A stretch of 64,000 nucleotides of DNA from Anomaloglossus baeobatrachus (GCF_048569485.1 NC_134361.1:175219958-175283957), one strand, 5' to 3'. Positions 1-11,377 are shown, numbered from the stretch's first letter. Numbers and translations are program-made. The notes: generated by a model not told the origin, from the sequence alone.

Positions 1-393
1 AACACGTACCGGAGGCACGAACGTGTGACAGAGGCCTAAGAGAAGTGTTTTAAATCTAATATATAAAGCTCAGTGTGTGTGTGTATGTATGTATGTGTGT
101 GTGTGTGTATGTGTATGTATGTCCGCTAAAGGAATTTGCACAATCGCATTTACAATCACGAAATTTTGCACAGACGCCCCATGTGACCCAGGGAACGTCG
201 TAGATTATGTTTTGACGGGAAAATATAACCCCGCGCTTTACAGTTACTCTCCAAAATCCTGCCTCCATTATACTGAATAGAAGTGGGAGCTACTGGCTAT
301 TAATAGCAACTGTCAGTGGTTGCTATTGGAACAAAATAAACTGTTAGTATAAGAAGCTTATGTGTGAGGTAATAAGATGTCGGTGGTGAGACG

Positions 394-1530
394 GATAAAG
401 AGAGACAGAAAGGGACAGAGACACAGACAGAGACAGACCTGGAAAGAGACAGACGGGGAAAGAGACAGACAGAGACAGGTGGGCAAAGAGACAGATGGAC
501 AAAGAAACAGATGAGCAAAGAGAAAGACGTGACAAGAGACAGACGGGTAAAGAGACAGACGGGGAAAGAGACAGCCCTGGAAAGAGACAGATCTGGAAAG
601 AGACAGCCATGGAAAGAGACAGCCATGGAAAGAGACAGACAGACAAAGAGACAGATGGATAAAGAGATGGACAAAGAGACAGATGGACAAAGCGACAAAT
701 GGACAAAGAGACAGACGGGCAAAAAGACCGAACCTGGAAAGAGACAGCCCTAGAAAGAGACAGACGGACAAAGAGACAGACGGACAAAGAGACAGACGGA
801 CAAAGAGACAGACGGACAAAAAGACAGAACCTGGAAAGAGACAGCCCTGGAAAGACACAGGCGGACAAAGAGACAGGCGGACAAAGAGACAGACGGGCAA
901 AGAAACAGACGAGCAAAGAGACAGATGTGGAAAGAGATAGACGTGGAAAGAGACAGACGGACAAAGAGACAGATGGGCAAAGAGTCAGAACTGGAAAGAG
1001 ACAGCCCTGGAAAGCGACAGATAGACAAAGAGACAGACGGACAAAGAGACAGACGGACAAAGAGACAGACGGGCAAAGAGACAGACGGGCAAAGAGACAG
1101 ACGGGCAAAGAGACAGACGGGCAAAGAGACAGACGGGGAAAGAGACAGACGGGTAAAGAGGCAGACGGGAAAAGAGACAGACGGGGAAAGAGACAGACGG
1201 GGAAAGAGACAGACCTGGAAAGAGACAGCCCTGGAAAGAGACAGATGGGGAAAGAGACAGACGGGGAAAGAGAGAGCCCTGAAAAGAGACAGCCCTGGAA
1301 AGAGACAGACCGGCAAAGAGACAGACGGGGAAAGAGACAGACAAAGACAGACGGGGAAAGAGAGAGACAGACAGACACACACATAGAGACAGACACAGAG
1401 ATAGACAGACAGATACAGAGATGGAGACAGACTGATACAAATACAGACAGAGATATAGAAACAGACAGACAGAGATATAGACACAGACAGAGAGACAGAC
1501 AGACAGAGTCTGTGAGAGAGACAGAGAGAC
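394..1530. repeat. 16-bp minisatellite inside the Helitron
   Basis: About 70 tandem copies of a 16-bp unit, typically agacagacgggcaaag, with gggg, gacc and gccc variants that themselves recur at higher-order spacing. The array lacks stops in several frames on both strands, giving spurious open frames up to 482 codons with Ser/Leu/Cys- or Lys/Asp/Arg-rich repeats. These are not genes. Confidence 0.9.
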
Positions 1531-2637
1531 AGTTGTACCGCCCTGAGAGGGGCCCGGCCGCTCTCCACAGCTCGGGCTGAGCCGCTCTAGGTCCGGGCTC
1601 GGGTTTTAGGTGGCACGAGCGCCTCCGGACCGGGAGCCAAGTCGCTCTGTTAAGGGGAGGCAGTGGGCTGATGGTGGTGTGGGACGAAATTCGCAGCCGG
1701 GGGCCGCATTGTCGTCGTATGGGTCGAGACGCCACCCACGGGCGCTGCGGCTGGAATGAAGGGGGCTCGTCCGGGATCGATGTTGTGGCCACAGCCTAGA
1801 TGTTAGCCCCTCCGTGGGTAGGGGCGGTGTGTCCCGAGGCCCGGTGAGGAACTGGCGACAGTGTTGTTGTCGGGGTGCAGGGTGCCGTGCTGCGGTGCAG
1901 TGTCGTGCCCGGATGGCACTGGTGTACTCACGATTAATTCACACTCAGAGTCACTGGTAAACCAAAGTTCGGGTCTGGTCGGGTCCCGCAGCCGGCTGCT
2001 TGTGTCTCTTGTGAGGCTGATGGTGGCCCCTTTCCCTTGCATCTCTTGTTTGACTGTTGGCTCCCCTGCCTGTACAGTGGTAGCCCGCTCCCTGGCGTTG
2101 AGCTGCCGGAGGAGCCCTCGGTTGCCCGCAGGCGCTGGCCCGTCGGATGTTTGGCCCTTGGCGGTGGCTCTGACCCGGTATCGGTGGGCTTTTGCCTTCT
2201 TTAGGGACTTTGAGTGAGGATGAACCCGTGAGGTCCAGACTGCAATCAGTTAATTTGCCTATACTCAGTGGCTTCTAAGCTAGGACGGGGTCTAAGTACC
2301 TGGTTTCTGGTGCTCCGGTAAATGGTTGACTTCCCAGTTCAGGGCCGGAGGGCTCCAACCCTGGCCCGGTCCTTATGGTTCCGCCGGTTGCTGTACCGGT
2401 ACTCCTGCAGGCGGCCACCACTGTCTGCCTGCCTGACGTTACGGGGATCCCAGGCTCCAACCCGGGTCCCTGACAGCTCTGCTCCTCTACACCTCCTGTC
2501 ACAACTCTCTCCAAACTTAAAAACTACTTGTATTTCCTGCCTCAGGACAGTAGTCTCCTCGGTGGGCGTGCCTTTCCGCCTGACTCCGCCCACCTGTTGT
2601 TACCTGTGACGCCTGGGGTCCAGGGCGTCACACAGTT
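1531..2637. other. GC-rich interior of the Helitron, possible captured sequence
   Basis: About 1.1 kb of GC- and CpG-rich, non-repetitive DNA between the minisatellite and the Helitron 3' hairpin. Open frames here are short and I recognise no protein. Helitrons often carry captured host fragments, so a promoter or CpG-island fragment is possible, but nothing in the sequence proves it. Confidence 0.4.
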
Positions 2638-3575
2638 GCTATCCCGGGCAACACCCGGGTACTACAGCTAGTATTCCAATAAATGTGAAGTTAGAGTGCT
2701 AATATTCCCTGCTGGATTTTGCTGCAATATCCTATAGGAAAAAAAACCCAGAGTCATTTATTAAAGGGAACCTTTCACCAGTTTTTTCACTATGAAACCA
2801 AAAGTGTCACCTTCTGCAGCTCCTGGGCTGCATTCTATGAAGGTGCACCTTGTGCCCTGACTGCCCTTGCAGACCTCAAAAATAACTTTGTAAAATCTGA
2901 ACGCCACGTATGCTAATTACCTGATCTAGTTGGGTGGGTGTCCTCTTTTTTGACTCCTGTCCCCCCTCCTGCCGCTGTTCGCCGTCCTCCTTTCTTGATT
3001 GACGTGATGACGCCTCCATCATCATCCTCCTTGCTCTTTCAAATCTCGCGCATGTGCAGTATTTTCCGCTCGTGCAGGCGCAGTTCGCTCTGCCATATCG
3101 TGGGCAGAGCATAAAACGTAGCTGACCTTGCGTGTGCCGATGAGCTAAATGCGCAGGAGTGAGATTATGGTCGGCGCTGTGAATGACCTCACCAGCTTCA
3201 TCCTTGTACCCGACCTAATCCTCGTGCCTGCGCATTTAGCTCACCGGCGCGCGAGGGCAGCTATGTTTTATGCTCTGCCCGCGATATGGCAGAGCGAACT
3301 GCGCCTGCGCGAGCGGAAATGTCTGCACAGGCGCAAGATTTGAAAGAGCAACATGGATGATGACTGAGACGTCATCACGTCAATCAAGAAAGGAGGACGG
3401 CGACCAGCGACAGGAGGGAGGACAGGAGCCGAAAAAAGGACGCCCACCTGACTAGATCAGGTAATTAGCATACGTGGCAGTCAGATTTTATAAAGTTATT
3501 TTGGGGGTCTGCAAGGGAAGTCAGGGAACAAGGTGCACCTTCATAGAATGCAGCCCAGGCGCTGCGGAAGGTGAC

Positions 3576-4855
3576 TGTCACAAACCACCGGGGGGGTCAC
3601 TCAGAAATCCCCCGCGCTGGCTACCAGTACGTCACAATCGGGGGGTAACAAGTGGGGTCACCCCTCCTTTATACCTCCCGACCGACAGACAGAGCACGTG
3701 ACGCGCTCTCTAGCGCCCCTCTTATAGTCAGGCCAATTATGGAATTGCCCGACAATAAGCAAGGAGGCCGCTATACTACTTATGCCGATTATTGAAGGGT
3801 CCCCGGTGAGAGTAGGGTATATATTCCCCCGACCTCCGCGGGCGGAATATATAATATCTTCCCGAATCTCACTGGCCTCCCCACAATAATCCTTGGCACA
3901 ATTCGCTGCCACCAACCGATTTACGGTAACTATTAGCCGAACACACAGACGTGGGATTCGAGATCGAGATAACAGAACAGCCCAAGATTAATTATATAAT
4001 TTAATCAGCTTAAAGCACACTAGAACTACGATATATACAATAGGGAATCTACAGAATATACATATGTCAGAGTACAGTTACAGATAAAGCATGGTTTACA
4101 ACAGGTATGCAATTCAATCAGTTACCTTGTGCGTCTGGCCACAGGGGGGCGCTGTAGACCAGGTTTCCAGGAACTCTCTCACAGGTCTGTCCCAACCAGG
4201 CCCCCGAGCAGAAGAACGCTGGAAAATGGCCGAAGTAGGGTTATCAACCTGGGCAGATCCAGGTCCCCTCCTACCTTAGTGACCTCACAGGGAAGCACTG
4301 CCACTCCCCCTGCATGGATCAGAATTATCCAGCAAAGGGGATTTTGGCTATAACTTTGCCTGGGAGCGTCGTAGGCAGACGCCAATGCTCTCATTGTGAC
4401 AGTTATGAATTTAGCTACAGAACGAGGGGACTCATGACCTGTCTGCCAGTTCCCCATTGGCTGATATCACGCCTGGGGCATTTCCCAATGTCCTGTTCCC
4501 ATAAAAAGGGGGTGCCGGCATCGTCCACATGCGGAGACACCATTTTTATGGTTGCCATATTTATCGGAAATATGGCTTGCGAGATATGAACCATTTTTTA
4601 CTGGAGTCGTTCTGTCTGGCTATTTCCATAGCCTTGCTAATTAGATAGCAGCTCCTACTACAGGGTGACGGCAGGGAGTCATCCTGTGTCCATTGTCCCA
4701 AAGCCACCTAATTTCCATATCACAGGACATGGCCATGGAGTTTGTTGCTAAACCAGTTGTGTGGGGGAAAGGGGGGGGAGGGTGACACCAGGAGAGGGCT
4801 TCCTGACATACTTGAATATCATGATTTATCGTCATATCTCCGGATTTACCTCACA
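3576..4855 (-). repeat. 3' LTR of the Gmr1-like element
   Basis: 1280 bp, identical to 10098-11377 at every block I compared (offset 6522). It ends in CA and begins with TG. Short open frames inside it appear twice in the window only because the LTR does; they are not genes. Confidence 0.95.
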
Positions 4856-4868
4856 CCTCCCCCCTTTT
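4856..4868 (-). other. Polypurine tract of the Gmr1-like element
   Basis: The minus strand reads AAAAGGGGGGAGG and abuts the 3' LTR. This is the normal plus-strand primer position in LTR elements. Confidence 0.8.
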
Positions 4869-4875
4869 GAGGGCG

Positions 4876-7800
4876 CTAGGGGGCAGCACACTCGTGTTCC
4901 CCCGTGCGCCCGTCCGCGACCTCTCCTTGTCGGGACAGCCCGTCTGCGTTACCGTGGTCACGGCCCCTTTTGTGGCGAATGGTGAAGTTGTATTGCTGGA
5001 GCGCAAGGCTCCATCGCAACAATCGCCCATTCGTCCCAGAGACGGTGTGCAACCAGCTGAGGGGATTGTGGTCCGTCTCCACGATGAAGTGGCGCCCGTA
5101 TAGATAGGGTTGCAGACGCTGCAGGGCCCACACTATGGCCAGGCACTCCTTCTCCATCGTGGAATAGGCAACTTCCCTTGGTAACAGCTTCCTGCTCAGG
5201 TACAAGACTGGGTGCTCTTGGCTCGCAGAGTCCACCTGGCTGAGCACCGCACCGAGGCCGAAGTCACTGGCGTCGGTCTGTACTACAAACGGCCGCGTGA
5301 AGTCGGCTGCCTGTAGCACGGGCGGGCTGGACAGGGCGTCCTTTAGGGCCCGGAAGGCTGTCTCGCAGTCCATTGTCCAATCGACTGCAGAGGGCAGCTT
5401 CTTCTTGGTGAGGTCCGTCAAGGGCTTTGCCAGGCTACTATAGCATGGAACAAACCTCCTATAGTACCCAGCGGTCCCCAAGAAGGACATCACCTGCTTC
5501 TTGGTCCTGGGGGTGGGCCAGGATGCGATGGCTTCCACCTTCTCAGGCTCGGGCTTCAGGGTTCTCCCACCTACCCGGTGACCGAGGTACTGGACCTCGC
5601 TCATGGCCAGCTGACACTTTCCCGGCTTGATGGTCAAACCTGCCCGGTGGATCCGCCTGAGCACCTGTGCTAGATGCTCTAGGTGGTCCTCCCAGGTGGG
5701 ACTGAAGACGGCAATGTCATCCAGGTACGCGGCTGCGTACCCTTCAAGTCCCTTGAGCAGGGTGTTGACCATCCGCTGGAAAGTGGCAGGGGCATTCCTC
5801 ATCCCGAATGGCATCACCGTGGACTCGTACAGTCCAAATGGGGTAATAAAGGCAGAGCGTTCCCTGGCCTTGCGAGTCAGGGGGATCTGCCAATATCCCC
5901 GGCTCAGATCCATGATGGTCAGGTACTGAGCCCCGGCCAACTGATCGAGCAGGTCATCGATGCGTGGCATTGGGTACGCATCGGCGACCGTGACAGCATT
6001 GAGCCCCCTGTAGTCCACGCAGAACCGAGTGGTTCGGTCCTTCTTAGGGACGAGGACTACAGGCGAGGCCCAAGCGCTGTTGGATGCCTGGATCACCCCC
6101 AGCTCCAGCATCTCGTCCATCTCCTGGCGCATGTGTTGCTGCACCTCCAGGGAGACCCGATATGCTGAACGCCGGATCGGGGGATGATCCCCAGTGTCCA
6201 CGTGATGGACAGCCAAGTCAGTCCTTCCGGGCTGGTTGGTAAACAACCCCCGGAAGGGGTGTAGGGTGGCCCACAGCTGGGACCGTTGGTCCTCCAAGAG
6301 CTGGTGGCCAACCTCCACATCCTCAATGGATCCGCCTGCCCTAACCTGGGCTAGCATATCCAAGAGGGTTTCCGCTTCTCCCTCCTCGGGCAGGTTGCAC
6401 ACGGGGAGCGCACATGCCTCCCGCTCATGATGTGCCTTCATCATGTTCACATGGAAGGGCTTCCGCCTTCCACGGGCAGGGTCCAGGGTGACCAGGTACG
6501 TCACAGGGTTGAGCTGCTGGTACACGAGGTATGGGCCTTCCCAGGCTGCCTGAAGCTTGTCCTGTGGTACGGGGACCAGTACCCACACCTCTTGACCCAC
6601 TTGGTAGGTCCTCTCACAAGCGTTCTGGTCGTACCAACGCTTCTGATCAGCCTGGGCTTGAGCCATATTGTCGTGTACCAGTTGCGTCAAGGCCTGCATT
6701 TTGTCCCGGAAGCGCATGACATACTCGATAACCGACACTCCAGGGGTGGCCAAATCCCCTTCCCAAGCCTCTTTCACCAGAGCCAGGGGGCCCCGCACAC
6801 GTCGCCCGTACAGGAGCTCAAACGGTGAGAATCCTGTTGAGGCCTGTGGAACCTCCCGGTAAGCAAATAACAGGTGTGGGAGATACCGCTCCCAGTCACG
6901 TCCATGGGAGTCGACCAACATCTTAAGCATCTGCTTTAAGGTGCCATTGAACCGCTCGCACAGGCCATTAGTCTGTGGATGGTACGGGCTGGCCACCAGA
7001 TGTCGCACCTGGACTTGCTTACAGAGGGTCTCCATCAGCTGGGACATGAATTGGGTCCCCCGGTCAGTGAGCATTTCCTGGGGAAAACCCACTCGGGAGA
7101 AAATCTCCAGCAATGCGGTGGCCACCTTGTCAGCCCGAATGGACGACAAGGCCACTGCTTCTGGGTACCGGGTGGCATAGTCCACTACCGTCAGTATGAA
7201 GCGTTTCCCGGAGCTGCTGGGGATGGCCAGCGGGCCGACCAGATCCACAGCCACCCTCCTGAAAGGCTCATCGATGATTGGCAGAGATACTAGTGGGGCT
7301 TTGGGGTGTGGCCCCGCCTTCCCCACTCTCTGACAGGTTTCACACGAACGGCAGTAGGCAGCCACATCGGCCCCCATTTTTGGCCAGTAGAAATGCTGGT
7401 TTAACCTGGCCTTGGTCTTAGCGATCCCTAGGTGTCCGGCCATCGGAATCTCATGTGCGATCCGCAACAACTCCGTCCGGAACGGATAGGGTACCACCAA
7501 CTGTCGGTCCCTGGGCCACGCCTCCGGTGAACCCTGCTGGACCGTGGCCCGGTACAGCCGTCCTTGGTCCCAGACCACTCGCTCCGGGTCCGAGTCCGAG
7601 GGAGGCTGTGCCGCCTGCTCCTTTAGAGCTTTCAGGCTGTCGTCAGCTTCTAACGCTGCCTGAAACTCCTGACTAGATGTGGCCAGAATCGACGAGACTG
7701 TCACATCTTCAGTCAGTACCCCGGGACCTGTGTCCTGGCCTCCACCTGACTCGGCTGCCACTTGGTCAGAAGGGGAAGAGCTATCGGACCTCCGGGAGGC

Positions 7801-9894
7801 CCCTTGGCTTCCAGCACTCCCACTGCGGGTGACAGCGGCCACAGCCGCTGCGACCGTGGGTCGTGCCTGCTCCTCCTCCGTTCCTGACCAAGTCGCCGGT
7901 TCAGGCAGACCTACCTGGCTTCCTGACACCCCGGTTGTGGGGGAACCATGCACCGAGATCTTACCTGGGAGCACTTCCGCTCCTGGACCGGCCCCAATCT
8001 CACCTGCCTGTTCCCCTCCTGCAGCAACAGAACCCCGCTGTGAAATCTCTGGGGACCCCACATTTGCTGTGGTAGCCCCCACCCCACACACTGGTCCTCC
8101 CCCTGCAGCACCCTGCTCTCTGCTTATCCCTGCAGAGGGCAACAGATCCCAGCTCACAGGCTGGTTACTTGTAGAGGCATTGTCACACCTTTCTCTGACC
8201 CCCTCCCCTGTCACAGCTGCAGCTGTGTGTGTGTCTATGGTGTCTGTGCAAGCAGAAATATCAGAGTTCACTCCCTCCTCCCTTACATCATTCATAGATA
8301 ACACATTAACATTGTCCGGAGGCACGTCAGCACTGGCTGAAGGTTCAGCCTTTGGGGCGGGGCCAAACTGGGAGGTTATTTGCCCCAAATCTGTCCCAAG
8401 TAGCACGTTTGCAGGGATCCGATCAGTTACCCCCACCTCCCTCACCCCTCGCCCTGCGCCCCAGTCCACATAAATGTCAGCAACAGGCAGCGCCGGGTCA
8501 ATGCCTCCAATCCCGGAGACAGCGAGGGTTTTTCCAGGGATCAAGTCTTGGGGGGACACCATCTCAGGCCGCACCAGAGTCACTTCCGAGGCGCTGTCTC
8601 GCAGTCCTACGGTCACAGACTGGCCGACGGTGACAGGTTGGAAGCTGTCCAGGGACCTACCACCACCCCCACCCACACAATACACCTTGGGCGGCCCTTG
8701 GGACGGGGACGGAGCCGGGGCCTTGGGACGCTGAGGGCACATGGCCTTGAAGTGTCCAGGTAGGTTGCACTGGTGGCACCGTCTTGGTTCCGCCACGGGC
8801 CTGGAGAGGGGAGTTGAGGGGGACACCCCCTGCAGTCTAGGGGCAGGTGGGGCAGTCGCAGAATTCATCTTACCCCCTCTCCAGGTGCTGCTGGTGGCCG
8901 CTCTCCTGGCCTCAGGGGCCCGGTTGTTGGTGTAGTCATCGGCAAGGGCAGCTGTAGCCGTGGACCCCTTTGGCTTCTGGTCTCGGATGAACTGGCGGAG
9001 ATCCTCAGGGCAGTTCCACAAGAGTTGCTCCGTGATGAACAAGTCCAGGATCTCCGGTCCGGTGGAAAGCTGCAGGCCTTGGGTCCAGTGGTCGGCAGCT
9101 CGGGCAAGTGCTCGCCGGTGGTCAGCCCAGGAGTCCTTTGGTCCCTTCTGCAGCGTCCGGAACTTCTTGCGGTAGGACTCCGGGGTGAGGTTGTACTGTT
9201 GGATCAGGGCCCGCTTGATGGTGTCGTAGCCCTGATCTGCCTCAGCAGGCAAGTCCCCAAGGATATCCAGGGCCTTACCCCTTAAACGGGGGGTCAGGTA
9301 TTTGGCCCACTGGTCCTTGTTCAGATGGTGCTGCAAGCAAGTCCGCTCAAAAGCAGTCAAGAAAGAGTCCAAGTCTCCATCCTTCTCCAGCACTGGGAAG
9401 TCCTCAACACGGACCTTTGGAAGTTTGGTGTCTTGAAGGTCACGTGTGGCTGATGAGGGCCGGAGCTGAGCTAGCTGCAGCTGGTAGTCACGCTCTGCCT
9501 GGCGCTCTTCACGCGCTGCCTGCCGCTCTGCCCTGCGCTCTGCCATGAGTATCTCGTAGGTATCCCGGTCTCCAGCCTGGAGAAGGGCCATAGCCATTTG
9601 AAGAAGGCTATCCGAGCCTCCCAGGCTCGGTGGAATGGCACGTGGTGATCTGCGGCCCGCTGCGGAGCCTGGTGCTTCACTGTCCATTGCAGAGCGGAGG
9701 GCTGGCATCTGGCTCGTTGAGGAACCTTGGGCGAGCTCCTCCTCATCTGGTCCAGCAGTCCCAGGTTGTGCGATGTCCTCTGCAGAGCTGTTCTCTGGCG
9801 TCGGGCTCCTGGAGGGCTCGTGGACAACCTCCTCATCGTCTCTGGCCTGAGCATCGGCCATTCCTTTGGCTTTGCTCCTGGTGCTATCAGCCAT
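4876..9894 (-). CDS. Gag-Pol polyprotein of the Gmr1-like element
   Basis: A single 1672-codon frame. Order by residue: acidic N-terminus; capsid-like region about 160-320 with a SCAN-like helical half (about 238-310: YRKKFRTLQ...LFITEQLLWNCPEDLRQF); zinc knuckle CHQCNLPGHFKAMC (373-386); retropepsin-like segment around 430-520; a low-complexity linker; integrase with HHCC zinc domain (about 810-870, GHLGIAKTKARLNQHFYWP) and catalytic core (DLVGPL, TDRGTQF, HPQTNGLCERFNG); then reverse transcriptase (VPKKDRTTRFCVDYRGLN, MPFGMRNAPATFQ, YLDD near 1390) and RNase H (TDASDFGLGAVLSQ, TDHNPLSWL). Integrase before RT is opposite to ordinary gypsy elements. The frame stops just before the polypurine tract. 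I treat it as a recently inserted virus-like element rather than a host gene. Confidence 0.92.
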   Translation of the reverse strand: MADSTRSKAKGMADAQARDDEEVVHEPSRSPTPENSSAEDIAQPGTAGPDEEELAQGSSTSQMPALRSAMDSEAPGSAAGRRSPRAIPPSLGGSDSLLQMAMALLQAGDRDTYEILMAERRAERQAAREERQAERDYQLQLAQLRPSSATRDLQDTKLPKVRVEDFPVLEKDGDLDSFLTAFERTCLQHHLNKDQWAKYLTPRLRGKALDILGDLPAEADQGYDTIKRALIQQYNLTPESYRKKFRTLQKGPKDSWADHRRALARAADHWTQGLQLSTGPEILDLFITEQLLWNCPEDLRQFIRDQKPKGSTATAALADDYTNNRAPEARRAATSSTWRGGKMNSATAPPAPRLQGVSPSTPLSRPVAEPRRCHQCNLPGHFKAMCPQRPKAPAPSPSQGPPKVYCVGGGGGRSLDSFQPVTVGQSVTVGLRDSASEVTLVRPEMVSPQDLIPGKTLAVSGIGGIDPALPVADIYVDWGAGRGVREVGVTDRIPANVLLGTDLGQITSQFGPAPKAEPSASADVPPDNVNVLSMNDVREEGVNSDISACTDTIDTHTAAAVTGEGVRERCDNASTSNQPVSWDLLPSAGISREQGAAGGGPVCGVGATTANVGSPEISQRGSVAAGGEQAGEIGAGPGAEVLPGKISVHGSPTTGVSGSQVGLPEPATWSGTEEEQARPTVAAAVAAVTRSGSAGSQGASRRSDSSSPSDQVAAESGGGQDTGPGVLTEDVTVSSILATSSQEFQAALEADDSLKALKEQAAQPPSDSDPERVVWDQGRLYRATVQQGSPEAWPRDRQLVVPYPFRTELLRIAHEIPMAGHLGIAKTKARLNQHFYWPKMGADVAAYCRSCETCQRVGKAGPHPKAPLVSLPIIDEPFRRVAVDLVGPLAIPSSSGKRFILTVVDYATRYPEAVALSSIRADKVATALLEIFSRVGFPQEMLTDRGTQFMSQLMETLCKQVQVRHLVASPYHPQTNGLCERFNGTLKQMLKMLVDSHGRDWERYLPHLLFAYREVPQASTGFSPFELLYGRRVRGPLALVKEAWEGDLATPGVSVIEYVMRFRDKMQALTQLVHDNMAQAQADQKRWYDQNACERTYQVGQEVWVLVPVPQDKLQAAWEGPYLVYQQLNPVTYLVTLDPARGRRKPFHVNMMKAHHEREACALPVCNLPEEGEAETLLDMLAQVRAGGSIEDVEVGHQLLEDQRSQLWATLHPFRGLFTNQPGRTDLAVHHVDTGDHPPIRRSAYRVSLEVQQHMRQEMDEMLELGVIQASNSAWASPVVLVPKKDRTTRFCVDYRGLNAVTVADAYPMPRIDDLLDQLAGAQYLTIMDLSRGYWQIPLTRKARERSAFITPFGLYESTVMPFGMRNAPATFQRMVNTLLKGLEGYAAAYLDDIAVFSPTWEDHLEHLAQVLRRIHRAGLTIKPGKCQLAMSEVQYLGHRVGGRTLKPEPEKVEAIASWPTPRTKKQVMSFLGTAGYYRRFVPCYSSLAKPLTDLTKKKLPSAVDWTMDCETAFRALKDALSSPPVLQAADFTRPFVVQTDASDFGLGAVLSQVDSASQEHPVLYLSRKLLPREVAYSTMEKECLAIVWALQRLQPYLYGRHFIVETDHNPLSWLHTVSGTNGRLLRWSLALQQYNFTIRHKRGRDHGNADGLSRQGEVADGRTGEHECAAP

Positions 9895-10097
9895 TGTTGC
9901 AGACTTTGGTCACTGACACAGAACTGACACCTGATGCCTCCACACACCTTACAGTATCTGCACTCTGACACTCTAGTGTTGAGCTAGTCTGAAGACCCCA
10001 GCAGCCACAGCTGCTGCAGGCAGTCTTTAGTGTCTGGGAGTATGGGTCTCACACTCACACACACTATTATCTCGATCCCACCGCTATGCCACCAATA

Positions 10098-11377
10098 TGT
10101 CACAAACCACCGGGGGGGTCACTCAGAAATCCCCCGCGCTGGCTACCAGTACGTCACAATCGGGGGGTAACAAGTGGGGTCACCCCTCCTTTATACCTCC
10201 CGACCGACAGACAGAGCACGTGACGCGCTCTCTAGCGCCCCTCTTATAGTCAGGCCAATTATGGAATTGCCCGACAATAAGCAAGGAGGCCGCTATACTA
10301 CTTATGCCGATTATTGAAGGGTCCCCGGTGAGAGTAGGGTATATATTCCCCCGACCTCCGCGGGCGGAATATATAATATCTTCCCGAATCTCACTGGCCT
10401 CCCCACAATAATCCTTGGCACAATTCGCTGCCACCAACCGATTTACGGTAACTATTAGCCGAACACACAGACGTGGGATTCGAGATCGAGATAACAGAAC
10501 AGCCCAAGATTAATTATATAATTTAATCAGCTTAAAGCACACTAGAACTACGATATATACAATAGGGAATCTACAGAATATACATATGTCAGAGTACAGT
10601 TACAGATAAAGCATGGTTTACAACAGGTATGCAATTCAATCAGTTACCTTGTGCGTCTGGCCACAGGGGGGCGCTGTAGACCAGGTTTCCAGGAACTCTC
10701 TCACAGGTCTGTCCCAACCAGGCCCCCGAGCAGAAGAACGCTGGAAAATGGCCGAAGTAGGGTTATCAACCTGGGCAGATCCAGGTCCCCTCCTACCTTA
10801 GTGACCTCACAGGGAAGCACTGCCACTCCCCCTGCATGGATCAGAATTATCCAGCAAAGGGGATTTTGGCTATAACTTTGCCTGGGAGCGTCGTAGGCAG
10901 ACGCCAATGCTCTCATTGTGACAGTTATGAATTTAGCTACAGAACGAGGGGACTCATGACCTGTCTGCCAGTTCCCCATTGGCTGATATCACGCCTGGGG
11001 CATTTCCCAATGTCCTGTTCCCATAAAAAGGGGGTGCCGGCATCGTCCACATGCGGAGACACCATTTTTATGGTTGCCATATTTATCGGAAATATGGCTT
11101 GCGAGATATGAACCATTTTTTACTGGAGTCGTTCTGTCTGGCTATTTCCATAGCCTTGCTAATTAGATAGCAGCTCCTACTACAGGGTGACGGCAGGGAG
11201 TCATCCTGTGTCCATTGTCCCAAAGCCACCTAATTTCCATATCACAGGACATGGCCATGGAGTTTGTTGCTAAACCAGTTGTGTGGGGGAAAGGGGGGGG
11301 AGGGTGACACCAGGAGAGGGCTTCCTGACATACTTGAATATCATGATTTATCGTCATATCTCCGGATTTACCTCACA
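10098..11377 (-). repeat. 5' LTR of the Gmr1-like element
   Basis: Second 1280-bp copy, at the 5' end relative to the minus-strand coding frame. The leader between it and the gag start is 9895-10097. Just inside the LTR the minus strand reads TATTGGTGGCATAGCGGTGG, the expected position of a primer-binding site; I could not match it to a specific tRNA with confidence. Confidence 0.93.

Larger units (their letters stand above)
55..2671 (+). mobile_element. Non-autonomous Helitron
   Basis: The left end begins TCTAATATATAAAG directly after host A (54). The right end has a GC hairpin (CCCGGG, loop CAACA, CCCGGG) at 2643-2659 and terminates CTAG at 2668-2671 followed by host T (2672). That is the Helitron signature: 5' TC, 3' hairpin plus CTRR, insertion between A and T, no target duplication. 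No Rep/helicase coding is present. The interior is a (TATG/TGTG)n run, a ~1.1 kb minisatellite and a GC-rich cargo. A related left end lies at 57266. Confidence 0.72.
3576..11377 (-). mobile_element. Gmr1-like Ty3/gypsy LTR retrotransposon, complete-looking and young
   Basis: Two 1280-bp LTRs (3576-4855, 10098-11377), starting TGTCACAAACC and ending TCACA on the plus strand, flanked by a perfect 5-bp duplication GTGAC (3571-3575, 11378-11382). The element reads on the minus strand. One long open frame fills most of the interior. Its integrase lies upstream of the reverse transcriptase, the order that defines the Gmr1 clade within Ty3/gypsy. A polypurine tract borders the 3' LTR. The two LTRs look identical wherever I compared them, so the insertion is probably very recent. 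It sits inside the TTAA MITE above. Confidence 0.93.

Noticed and set aside
344-1792. 482-codon minus-strand frame rich in Ser, Leu, Cys and its Lys/Asp/Arg-rich plus-strand partner
   Set aside because: Both are translations of the 16-bp minisatellite; the unit lacks stops in several frames. No domain and no splice or start context.
4876-9894. Plus-strand frames inside the LTR element (for example 264 codons at 7679-8473)
   Set aside because: They are antisense shadows of the GC-rich gag-pol frame and show no domain.
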